DNA from: Clostridiales bacterium
Lineage (GTDB): Bacteria > Bacillota > Clostridia > Lachnospirales > Lachnospiraceae
DNA: 5,148 nucleotides
Direction of reading: 5' to 3'
Assembly: GCA_019423835.1 (NCBI GenBank)
Contig: JAHZAR010000033.1
Location: forward strand, 1 to 5,148
The translations under genes and the position numbers were made by a program. Positions 1-3,949 of the stretch are shown here, piece by piece. The number at the start of each line of letters is the position of its first letter. Position 1 is the stretch's first letter. The notes below the pieces were generated by a model. The model ran no database searches and was not told where the DNA came from. It was given only the letters and a program-made list of their open reading frames with translations.

Positions 1-125
1 TCATAACTTGTTAGTACTTCTCTAATTACAATTTTTTCGAGACCGATTGAACAAATTAAAGACATAGTTGCAATAAAAATAATCAGTCTGTCTTTCTTCT
101 CCTTTCGAAAATTTCCTCCCTCCAT
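1..125 (-). CDS. 5' part of a small membrane-protein gene, running off the left edge
   Basis: This is the first 41 codons of a minus-strand reading frame with no stop before the window edge. The ATG at 125-123 is preceded by GGGGGTGA, about 6 bases upstream, which is a credible ribosome site. An in-frame GTG at 134-132 is possible but has poor spacing. The product starts with a charged stretch rich in Lys, Arg and Glu (MEGGNFRKEKKDR), followed by a hydrophobic segment (LIIFIATMSLICSIGL, residues about 14-29). This suggests a single N-terminal membrane anchor or an uncleaved signal. I do not recognise the family. It starts just downstream of the short 'IEELLK-stop' remnant, so it was probably once the next gene in a leftward operon with it. 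The full length is unknown. Confidence 0.5.
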   Translation of the reverse strand, partial: MEGGNFRKEKKDRLIIFIATMSLICSIGLEKIVIREVLTSY

Positions 126-137
126 TTCTTTCACCCC

Positions 138-158
138 CTACTTCAGCAGTTCCTCGAT
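138..158 (-). repeat. 21-bp direct repeat, copy 1
   Basis: This 21-bp sequence is identical to 734-754. On the minus strand it encodes the last six codons (IEELLK) and stop of a vanished gene. Weaker similarity continues on the low-coordinate side: both copies are followed on the minus strand by GTGA-AGAG-type, purine-rich sequence with GGAGGGAG. The two copies therefore look like duplicated gene junctions rather than chance matches. Confidence 0.75.
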
Positions 159-176
159 AGAATCTTTTAAACTTTG
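138..176 (-). pseudogene. 3'-end remnant of a lost leftward gene (copy 1)
   Basis: On the minus strand a 12-codon fragment reads QSLKDSIEELLK and ends at a TAG at 140-138. An in-frame TAA lies directly upstream at 179-177, so no gene of useful length remains. The last six residues, IEELLK, and the stop codon are identical in sequence to the second copy at 734-754. The ending resembles the C-terminus of small XRE/Cro-type helix-turn-helix proteins (compare 'LGVSIEELLK' in copy 2). That family assignment is inference from a very short match. Confidence 0.4.
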
Positions 177-193
177 TTATTGCCATCTAAACG

Positions 194-222
194 TAGAAAA
201 CTCCATATGTTTGTGGTATACT
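194..222 (+). promoter_or_regulatory. Extended -10 promoter for the winged-helix membrane gene
   Basis: TGGTATACT at 214-222 is a TGn-extended -10 box (TATACT, five of six consensus bases). The -35 position at 194-199 (TAGAAA, 17-bp spacer) is weak, as is common for extended -10 promoters. Transcription would begin near 229, giving a leader of about 43 bases to the TTG start at 272. An independent promoter fits a self-contained inserted gene. Confidence 0.5.
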
Positions 223-271
223 GTTTTCATTAACACCACCGTGCCAAATAACACAAATAAGGAGACTCTAA

Positions 272-643
272 TTGCACATGACAAAACAATGTAAATATGT
301 ATTAAATCATCTCAAAAAAATATCATGTAACAGTGATGTCCTTTTATCATTTGTCACTAATTCCCCTTATATTTGTATTTTTAGCGATACTTCTGTTTTT
401 TTTGACTACTCCAAGTATGAAACAGAAATCGATTCAATTATTCAATTTCTTATTAACAATGGCTATATTACTCAAGGTTTTAACCAATACAATTTTCGTC
501 TCACACAAAAAGCGATACATCCTATTCAATACAATATCGAAAGATTTAAAAATTTTTTAATACAATCCATCTTGGTTCCAATCGTAGTCTCTGCTATAAC
601 ATCTATTATTACTGTGTATATAACATTATGGCTAAAACACTAA
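272..643 (+). CDS. Small winged-helix-like protein with a C-terminal membrane segment
   Basis: The 123-residue product starts with TTG at 272, chosen because AAGGAG at 259-264 lies 7 bases upstream. The in-frame ATG at 278 would be 13 bases away. Residues about 5-90 have the alternating helix/strand look of a winged-helix domain, including 'IDSIIQFLINNGYITQ...YNFRLTQKAIH' (helix, Gly-Tyr turn, then a wing-like strand). Residues about 97-120 (SILVPIVVSAITSIITVYIT) form one clear membrane helix, with a short WLKH tail. Comparable small proteins with an 'LTxxG/A...PIxVSxITT' end are, from memory, seen in Firmicutes mobile elements, without known function. The gene has its own promoter, faces the remnants around it, and lies between two 21-bp direct repeats, like a phage moron gene. 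The DNA-binding role is inferred. Confidence 0.7.
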   Translation: MHMTKQCKYVLNHLKKISCNSDVLLSFVTNSPYICIFSDTSVFFDYSKYETEIDSIIQFLINNGYITQGFNQYNFRLTQKAIHPIQYNIERFKNFLIQSILVPIVVSAITSIITVYITLWLKH

Positions 644-704
644 CTATCACAGATGTAATAACCGATACTATAACTCTAACTATTAATTCCCACTTTGGTG
701 CCAA
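609..704 (-). CDS. Possible 31-residue hydrophobic peptide
   Basis: A minus-strand frame opens with TTG at 704-702 and ends in TAA at 611-609. AGGAGGGAG lies about 10 bases upstream of the TTG. The peptide begins MAPKWELIVR and continues as one almost uninterrupted Val/Ile/Leu helix ending in LYTQ, the look of a one-span membrane peptide such as a type I toxin or holin-like peptide. It follows copy 2 of the 'IEELLK-stop' remnant just as the left-edge membrane gene follows copy 1. It overlaps the last 35 bases of the winged-helix gene on the other strand. The TTG start and small size leave it uncertain; it may be a decayed gene. Confidence 0.25.
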   Translation of the reverse strand: MAPKWELIVRVIVSVITSVIVSVLAIMLYTQ

Positions 705-733
705 GTTCTTCTTACTCCCTCCTCTCTCACTTT

Positions 734-754
734 CTACTTCAGCAGTTCCTCGAT
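734..754 (-). repeat. 21-bp direct repeat, copy 2
   Basis: This is identical to 138-158, with 596 bp from one copy to the other. Together the copies bracket the winged-helix membrane gene and its promoter. The arrangement fits insertion or duplication of the block by recombination between matching gene ends. Confidence 0.75.
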
Positions 755-775
755 GGAAACACCCAAATGTTCCTT
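734..775 (-). pseudogene. 3'-end remnant of a lost leftward gene (copy 2)
   Basis: On the minus strand, between an in-frame TAA at 778-776 and a TAG at 736-734, the frame reads KEHLGVSIEELLK. 'LGVSIEELLK' is a common way for small XRE-family helix-turn-helix proteins to end, so this may be what is left of another regulator just downstream of the Cro-like gene. No start codon or N-terminus survives. The last six codons and the stop are identical to the remnant at 138-158. Confidence 0.45.
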
Positions 776-798
776 TTATTACTTAGTATCTTTTAAAG

Positions 799-999
799 TT
801 ACTCTTTAGCAAAAAAAATTGCCACTGGATCTTCAATGTTTAATTCATCAATCATAATCTGTATTTCATCGCTTCCAAACACTCCATTTTTCATTTTTTC
901 ATAAAAAGTCTTTGGTGTGATTCCAATTTTAGCCGCGATAGCAGACTGAGTATACCCATTTTTTGCAATGAGTCCTCGAAGTTCATCTGTACGAATCAC
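799..999 (-). CDS. Cro-like helix-turn-helix regulator
   Basis: From the GTG at 999-997 the product has 66 residues. An in-frame GTG at 1008-1006 is possible, but the ribosome site GAGAGG overlaps or abuts it, whereas it lies 8 bases from the start chosen here. The fold is a compact phage-type helix-turn-helix: RTDELRGLIAKNGYTQ, then QSAIAAKIG and the recognition helix in TPKTFYEKMKNG, then EIQIMIDELNIEDPVAIFFAKE. Size, order and the 'P..IFFA' ending match small Cro/DUF739-like regulators in Firmicutes prophages and integrative elements. It is divergent from the CI-like repressor across a 134-bp control region with shared operators. This is the standard lysis/lysogeny or transfer switch, in which Cro would oppose the repressor. 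No effector domain is present. Confidence 0.85.
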   Translation of the reverse strand: MIRTDELRGLIAKNGYTQSAIAAKIGITPKTFYEKMKNGVFGSDEIQIMIDELNIEDPVAIFFAKE

Positions 1000-1015
1000 C
1001 GTTCTCACCTCTCTT

Positions 1016-1032
1016 TGTAACTTATTAAGATA
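1016..1032. promoter_or_regulatory. Operator O1 of the CI/Cro switch
   Basis: TGTAACTTATTAAGATA matches O2 at 15 of 17 positions. Its core CTTA-T-TAAG (1021-1029) is a perfect dyad about base 1025, as expected for a dimeric repressor site. It covers the expected start of the leftward (cro) transcript, so binding there should block it. Confidence 0.65.
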
Positions 1033-1037
1033 CTATC

Positions 1038-1065
1038 ATCTTATCACATTATTGTAACTTGTCAA
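1038..1065 (-). promoter_or_regulatory. Leftward promoter for the Cro-like gene
   Basis: Read on the minus strand, a perfect -35 box TTGACA (1065-1060) and a TGA-extended -10 box TAAGAT (1043-1038) are separated by 16 bp. Transcription would start near 1030. O2 covers the -35 box and O1 lies at the start point, so this should be a strong promoter that the CI-like protein can shut off tightly. Confidence 0.75.
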
Positions 1066-1069
1066 GATA
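1053..1069. promoter_or_regulatory. Operator O2 of the CI/Cro switch
   Basis: TGTAACTTGTCAAGATA has the perfect dyad core CTTG-T-CAAG at 1058-1066. The two differences from O1 are paired (A to G on one side, T to C on the other), so symmetry is kept. That is good evidence that the dyad is functional. The centres of O1 and O2 are 37 bp apart. O2 overlaps the -35 box of the leftward promoter. Confidence 0.7.
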
Positions 1070-1076
1070 TTTTTTA

Positions 1077-1105
1077 TTGCTTTTATAACATTTTTGTGCT
1101 ACTAT
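1077..1105 (+). promoter_or_regulatory. Rightward promoter for the CI-like repressor gene
   Basis: TGCTACTAT at 1097-1105 is a TGn-extended -10 box. TTGCTT at 1077-1082 is a weak -35 box 17 bp upstream. Transcription would start near 1112, a short distance before the ribosome site at 1118-1126. The third, degenerate operator overlaps the -10 box. Confidence 0.5.
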
Positions 1106-1113
1106 TAAGTTAC
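1103..1113. promoter_or_regulatory. Degenerate third operator, O3
   Basis: TATTAAGTTAC is, on the minus strand, GTAACTTAATA, close to the GTAACTTATTA portion of O1, but only one half-site is well kept. It sits on the -10 region of the repressor's own promoter. This would suit lower-affinity autoregulation or Cro action, by analogy with lambda OR3. Confidence 0.4.
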
Positions 1114-1133
1114 CGTGAAAGGAGGGAATTGTA

Positions 1134-1769
1134 TTGACAATAGGAGAACGGATAAAAGAACTACGAGAGCGTTTAGGAATGAGTCAGGTAGATTTTGCAA
1201 CAAAAATCAATGTTTCCAAACAGTCTCTATATAAATATGAAAATAATATCATTACAAACATACCATCTGACAAAATAGAAGCTGCTGCTAAAGTAGGAAA
1301 CGTATCGCCTGCTTACCTTATGGGTTGGAACGACAATCTCGCTCCTATAAATAATGAAATGCAAGAAACAAAAAAAGGCGTCACCATTAAAGTTTTAGGC
1401 CGAGTAGCTGCTGGAATCCCTATTGAGGCAATAGAGGATATCATAGATACAGAAGAAATATCCGAAGCCTTAGCCTCTACTGGAGAATTTTTTGGCCTAC
1501 TCATTGATGGCGATAGCATGGAACCGGATATTCACAAGGGAGATACTGTTATTGTACGCCAGCAAAATGATGCAGAATCCGGCGAAATTGTAATTGCTAT
1601 GGTAAATGGATGCGATGCTACCTGTAAACGGCTTATTAAATACGCTGAAGGAATCAGCCTCGTATCCCTTAATAATAAGTATGCTCCTATGTTTTTTTCA
1701 AATAAGGATGTCACTGAAAAACCTGTTCGTATTATTGGTAAGGTTGTTGAAAGTCGCAGAAAATGGTAA
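1134..1769 (+). CDS. CI/LexA-type repressor: XRE helix-turn-helix plus S24 self-cleaving domain
   Basis: The 211-residue product is full length. The TTG start at 1134 follows AAAGGAGGG at 1118-1126 with 7 bases between. Residues 1-65 form an XRE helix-turn-helix (MSQVDFATKINVSKQSLYKYE, residues 16-36). Residues about 84-211 form a LexA/peptidase S24 domain. The self-cleavage bond is predicted at Ala93-Gly94 (VAAGIP), the catalytic serine is Ser128 in GDSMEP, and the general-base lysine is Lys165 in CKRL. All the parts needed for RecA-stimulated self-cleavage are present, so the protein should repress the leftward promoter and release it on DNA damage. It is divergent from the Cro-like gene. 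The cargo operon starts 147 bp downstream on the same strand with no clear intrinsic terminator between, so some co-expression is plausible. Confidence 0.93.
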   Translation: MTIGERIKELRERLGMSQVDFATKINVSKQSLYKYENNIITNIPSDKIEAAAKVGNVSPAYLMGWNDNLAPINNEMQETKKGVTIKVLGRVAAGIPIEAIEDIIDTEEISEALASTGEFFGLLIDGDSMEPDIHKGDTVIVRQQNDAESGEIVIAMVNGCDATCKRLIKYAEGISLVSLNNKYAPMFFSNKDVTEKPVRIIGKVVESRRKW

Positions 1770-1885
1770 GCAGTAGAAACTTAATTTTCAGAAATTTACA
1801 AATTGCAATTCTTCTCTTGCTACATTGAGTTTCACAGGAGACATAAAAAGTAAGCGGAGAATAGCATTAAAAAATGCCATTAATA

Positions 1886-1902
1886 TTAAGATTACCTCTT
1901 AA
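1886..1902. promoter_or_regulatory. Inverted repeat in the leader of the cargo operon
   Basis: TTAAGA-ttacc-TCTTAA is a perfect 6-bp dyad with a 5-base spacer, ending 4 bases before the ribosome site AAAAGGATG (1906-1914). It partly overlaps a second palindrome, TTAATATTAA at 1880-1889. It could be an operator or a weak leader hairpin. The rest of the gap 1770-1916 shows a third palindrome (AATTGCAATT, 1801-1810) and a weak 5-bp stem at 1864-1877, but no convincing -35/-10 pair and no U-run terminator. Confidence 0.35.
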
Positions 1903-1916
1903 CATAAAAGGATGTT

Positions 1917-2816
1917 ATGATGAATAATGTATTTGTTTTTTCTATAAAAAATGATATAGATACCGCTTTAGCATCTTACAATTTATTGAATAATTTGGCT
2001 AATCAGCTTGAAAATGGCAGCTATGATCAACTTATCATAGACTTTTCAAATGTGACGTTTGTGGCAGCCAATCAATTTGCTGTCTTAGGGTGTATTTTCC
2101 ATAACTACATGGCTAAGCATCCAAATGCAGAGTTATTTTTAAAGAATATGCATCCTAAAATAAAAACTATTATTCAAAAAAATGGGTTTGGTAAGCACTT
2201 TGGACTGGGTACTATTCCAGACCAGTTCAATACTGTAATTCCATATAAGATTTTTACTGTTAGCGAAATTAAGGAATATGAATCTTATTTAACCTTAAAA
2301 TTATTTAGTCGTTCGGATTTGCCTCAAATGACTAACGCTTTTAAACATATGATTCAAGATTATTTATTAGAAGTATTTAAAAATGTTTCTGATCATACTA
2401 GCAGTAAATATGTATACTCTTGTGGACAGTTTTTTCCAAAAAGTTCGATGTTGTATTTTACTATCGTTGATAATGGTGAAACTATTCCATATAATGTTGA
2501 ACACTTTTTCATTAAAAACAATGATACTCCTCCAGATAATTGCCTTAAATGGGCTCTTCAAGAGGGAACAACAACTTCCGACACTGACAGTCCACGTGGA
2601 ATAGGCTTATTTCTAATCAAACAATTTATTCAATCCAATAAAGGAAAACTCTGTATTATATCTGGAGAGGAGAACTACGAGTTTTCATCGCACAAGGAAC
2701 GATATATAAAATTAACCAGTCCTTTTCCAGGAACGATTGTTACACTTGCTTTCAATTTAAGTGATAGCTCATTTTATTCAATGTCCAATGCAGATTACAC
2801 GGAAATTCAATTTTAG
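1917..2816 (+). CDS. STAS-like plus GHKL ATPase-domain protein
   Basis: The 299-residue product has two domains. Residues about 1-105 look STAS-like, with the core strand/turn 'LIIDFSNVTFVAANQFAVLG' at 39-58. Residues about 130-282 form a GHKL (HATPase) ATP-binding domain. The N-box is Glu152-x3-Asn156 with His160 (EVFKNVSDH), the G1 box is Asp185-x-Gly187 (IVDNGETIP), the G2 box is RGIGLFLIK (Gly228, Gly230), and the closing strand is GTIVTL at 272-277. The order suits soluble SpoIIAB/RsbW-like kinases and related STAS-ATPase proteins; no membrane helix is seen. The outermost ATG is given, but the next codon is also ATG (1920) and is better spaced (7 bases) from AAAGGA. It heads a three-gene operon: its stop overlaps the ribosome site of the next gene. 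Whether it phosphorylates a STAS partner or only switches with ATP cannot be told from sequence. Confidence 0.8.
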   Translation: MMNNVFVFSIKNDIDTALASYNLLNNLANQLENGSYDQLIIDFSNVTFVAANQFAVLGCIFHNYMAKHPNAELFLKNMHPKIKTIIQKNGFGKHFGLGTIPDQFNTVIPYKIFTVSEIKEYESYLTLKLFSRSDLPQMTNAFKHMIQDYLLEVFKNVSDHTSSKYVYSCGQFFPKSSMLYFTIVDNGETIPYNVEHFFIKNNDTPPDNCLKWALQEGTTTSDTDSPRGIGLFLIKQFIQSNKGKLCIISGEENYEFSSHKERYIKLTSPFPGTIVTLAFNLSDSSFYSMSNADYTEIQF

Positions 2817-2826
2817 GAGGTCTTTT

Positions 2827-3171
2827 ATGAAATATGTAGATGTAGCAAAAATAATAGAGAGTCCTTCTGCTCTCACTCAAGAACAGGGAGATCTGGTTTT
2901 TCGCGAAATTGATAATGCTTTTAAGCAACATGATAAAATTTCAATTGATTTTGAAAATGTAGAAAGCATTATTTCGCCTTTTTTAAATAATGCCATCGGA
3001 AAACTATACGAAAAATATAGCAGCGATTACATCAAAGAAAACCTTAAGATGGTAAACTTTCCTGCCGAAAAAAATTCTACCATGAATGTGGTTATAACAA
3101 ACGCAAAACGGTTTTATACAAATAAGCAAAAATTTAGCCAGACAGTTAAGGAAGTGATCGATAATGAGTAA
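2827..3171 (+). CDS. Free STAS-like (DUF4325-type) protein
   Basis: The 114-residue product starts at the ATG at 2827, set by AGGAGG at 2815-2820 six bases upstream. That ribosome site overlaps the stop codon of the ATPase gene, so translation is probably coupled. A longer in-frame opening from 2761 lies inside the previous gene and has no ribosome site. The core 'ISIDFENVESIISPFLNNAIGKL' region (residues 38-60) is the hallmark of STAS-like DUF4325 proteins. It aligns with 'LIIDFSNVTFVAANQF' of the upstream ATPase protein, so the operon carries two versions of this fold. Ser47 and Ser50 lie near where SpoIIAA-type STAS proteins are phosphorylated. The fused copy has Phe48 and Ala51 at the aligned places. 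A role as the switch partner of the upstream GHKL protein is inference. Confidence 0.75.
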   Translation: MKYVDVAKIIESPSALTQEQGDLVFREIDNAFKQHDKISIDFENVESIISPFLNNAIGKLYEKYSSDYIKENLKMVNFPAEKNSTMNVVITNAKRFYTNKQKFSQTVKEVIDNE

Positions 3172-3718
3172 GGTTTCTGTATCAGCTTTCAAACCAACTT
3201 CAAACGATGTATTATTAATGGATACAAACATTTTGATACATCTTTTTTATCCGACCATGAGCCGTTCCTTCATGAAGCCTTACGAAAAACTTTATGCTGA
3301 TATTCTTTCAAAACATGCTTCGTTGATTATACCTGCCATACAACTCTCTGAATTTATTAATCGCTGTATTCGTTTTCAATTTGAACTTTATAAAAATGAG
3401 CATGCCTCCGAAAACATAGTTGATTTCAAAAAAGATTATAGAAGTACTGACGATTATAAAACAAGTATGGAAAGTATTCTTGATATTGTGAAAAACGATA
3501 TTTTAAAAACTTTTAAACCTATTGATGATTTTTTTTCATCAATGAAACCTGACTCACTCCTTATATACGGTTTTTCATACGATTTTAACGATGCCTTGTT
3601 AGTTGAAATTGCAAACAAACATAATGCATCAATCATTACCCATGATTCTGACTTTGGGAACTACAGAACCCGTCAGAAAATTATTACTAACAATTCCATA
3701 CTTTTAAATTTTCAGTAA
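3164..3718 (+). CDS. PIN-domain protein, probable metal-dependent RNase
   Basis: The 184-residue product starts at an ATG overlapping the end of the STAS-like gene by 8 bp, with AAGGAAG 9 bases upstream. The PIN acidic set is complete: Asp20 in LLMDTNILIH, Glu63 in QLSEFINR, Asp143 in FNDALLVEIA, and Asp161/Asp163 in ITHDSDFG. These residues bind the metal ions used to cut RNA, so the protein should be active. At 184 residues it is longer than the usual VapC toxin of about 130. The extra length is a charged helical stretch, about residues 70-130, between the Glu63 and Asp143 motifs. No VapB-like antitoxin is present; the genes before it are the STAS-like and ATPase genes, which probably control it. 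The target RNA is unknown. Confidence 0.85.
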   Translation: MSKVSVSAFKPTSNDVLLMDTNILIHLFYPTMSRSFMKPYEKLYADILSKHASLIIPAIQLSEFINRCIRFQFELYKNEHASENIVDFKKDYRSTDDYKTSMESILDIVKNDILKTFKPIDDFFSSMKPDSLLIYGFSYDFNDALLVEIANKHNASIITHDSDFGNYRTRQKIITNNSILLNFQ

Positions 3719-3747
3719 CTTAAAAACTGGAAACTTGAAATAACATG

Positions 3748-3782
3748 AAAAACCGCCCGGTGCTACCAACACCGAACGGCTT
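3748..3782 (-). terminator. Intrinsic terminator of the small RNA
   Basis: On the minus strand CCGUUCGGUG pairs with CACCGGGCGG around the loop UUGGUAG, giving a 10-bp stem with two G-U pairs, followed by UUUUUC. On the plus strand the same hairpin has a 2x2 internal mismatch and only a CTTTCC tail. It may therefore end the PIN operon only weakly, although it lies 35 bases after that operon's stop. Confidence 0.8.
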
Positions 3783-3837
3783 TCCATAGATTTTCTCTTG
3801 CCAGACACTCCGGCAATATGATAAATCCAGCTTGAAC
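3748..3837 (-). ncRNA. Putative minus-strand small RNA of about 90 nt
   Basis: The proposed RNA starts at the G opposite 3837, seven bases after a TATAAT box, and ends in the U-run opposite 3752-3748. It contains two hairpins. The first, 3816-3798, has the 8-bp stem UUGCCGGA/UCUGGCAA with a GUG loop. The second, 3779-3753, is the terminator. Each contains G-U pairs that become A-C mismatches on the plus strand (one in the first, two in the second), so both fold fully only as minus-strand RNA. No ribosome site plus reading frame was seen inside. It lies between the PIN gene and the recombinase gene, opposite both. I cannot name an RNA family. The target is unknown; the 5' single-stranded stretch and the A-rich linker between the hairpins are candidates for pairing. 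Confidence 0.65.
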
Positions 3838-3873
3838 ACCTGAATTATATCATTTCTGGAGCGTCCTGGCAAG
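3797..3873. repeat. Long imperfect inverted repeat around the small-RNA promoter
   Basis: The left arm (3797-3813, CTTGCCAGACACTCCGG) and the reverse complement of the right arm (3856-3873, CTTGCCAGGACGCTCCAG) agree at about 15 of 18 positions with one gap. The outer 8 bp match perfectly. Further weak symmetry (ATGATA against TATCAT) lies inside. Each arm contains TTGCCA followed by a TGATA-containing stretch, but only the right arm, read leftward, makes a near-consensus promoter. It could be a folded RNA element, a protein-binding dyad, or a promoter segment flanked by recombination sites. Confidence 0.55.
3844..3872 (-). promoter_or_regulatory. Near-consensus promoter of the small RNA
   Basis: On the minus strand the -35 box is TTGCCA (3872-3867), followed by a 17-bp spacer and a perfect -10 box TATAAT (3849-3844). 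The -10 box is preceded by TGA, so it is also TGn-extended. This is the strongest promoter by inspection in the window, and it points away from the recombinase gene. Confidence 0.75.
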
Positions 3874-3885
3874 GGGCGTTATTTT

Positions 3886-3891
3886 TATACT
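3886..3891 (+). promoter_or_regulatory. Possible -10 box for the recombinase gene
   Basis: TATACT matches the consensus at five of six bases and would start transcription near 3898, about 50 bases before the gene. No good -35 box is found 16-18 bp upstream (the region reads CGTCCTG), so the recombinase promoter may be weak or may need an activator. Confidence 0.3.
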
Positions 3892-3949
3892 CAAATTTAC
3901 ATAGACTGTACCATCACAGCCTATCCCTCGAAAAAAGGAGATGATACCC

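Noticed and set aside
692..706. Dyad ACTTTGGTGCCAAGT downstream of the winged-helix gene as a terminator
   Set aside because: The loop would be only two bases and no U-run follows on either strand; it may be a chance dyad.
1825..1902. 25-codon TTG-started frame in the gap before the cargo operon
   Set aside because: No ribosome site precedes it and it ends inside the inverted repeat; not enough to call a gene.
2761..2826. Longer N-terminus for the STAS-like gene
   Set aside because: The extension overlaps the end of the ATPase gene and has no ribosome site, while ATG 2827 has a strong one at the right distance.
3004..3231. Minus-strand 75-codon open frame
   Set aside because: It lies opposite the intact STAS-like gene and the start of the PIN gene and resembles no family I recognise; it is a shadow of the real genes.
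2827..3718. VapB/VapC-type toxin-antitoxin pair
   Set aside because: The PIN gene is VapC-like, but the upstream small protein is STAS-like with no ribbon-helix-helix, AbrB or other VapB DNA-binding motif.
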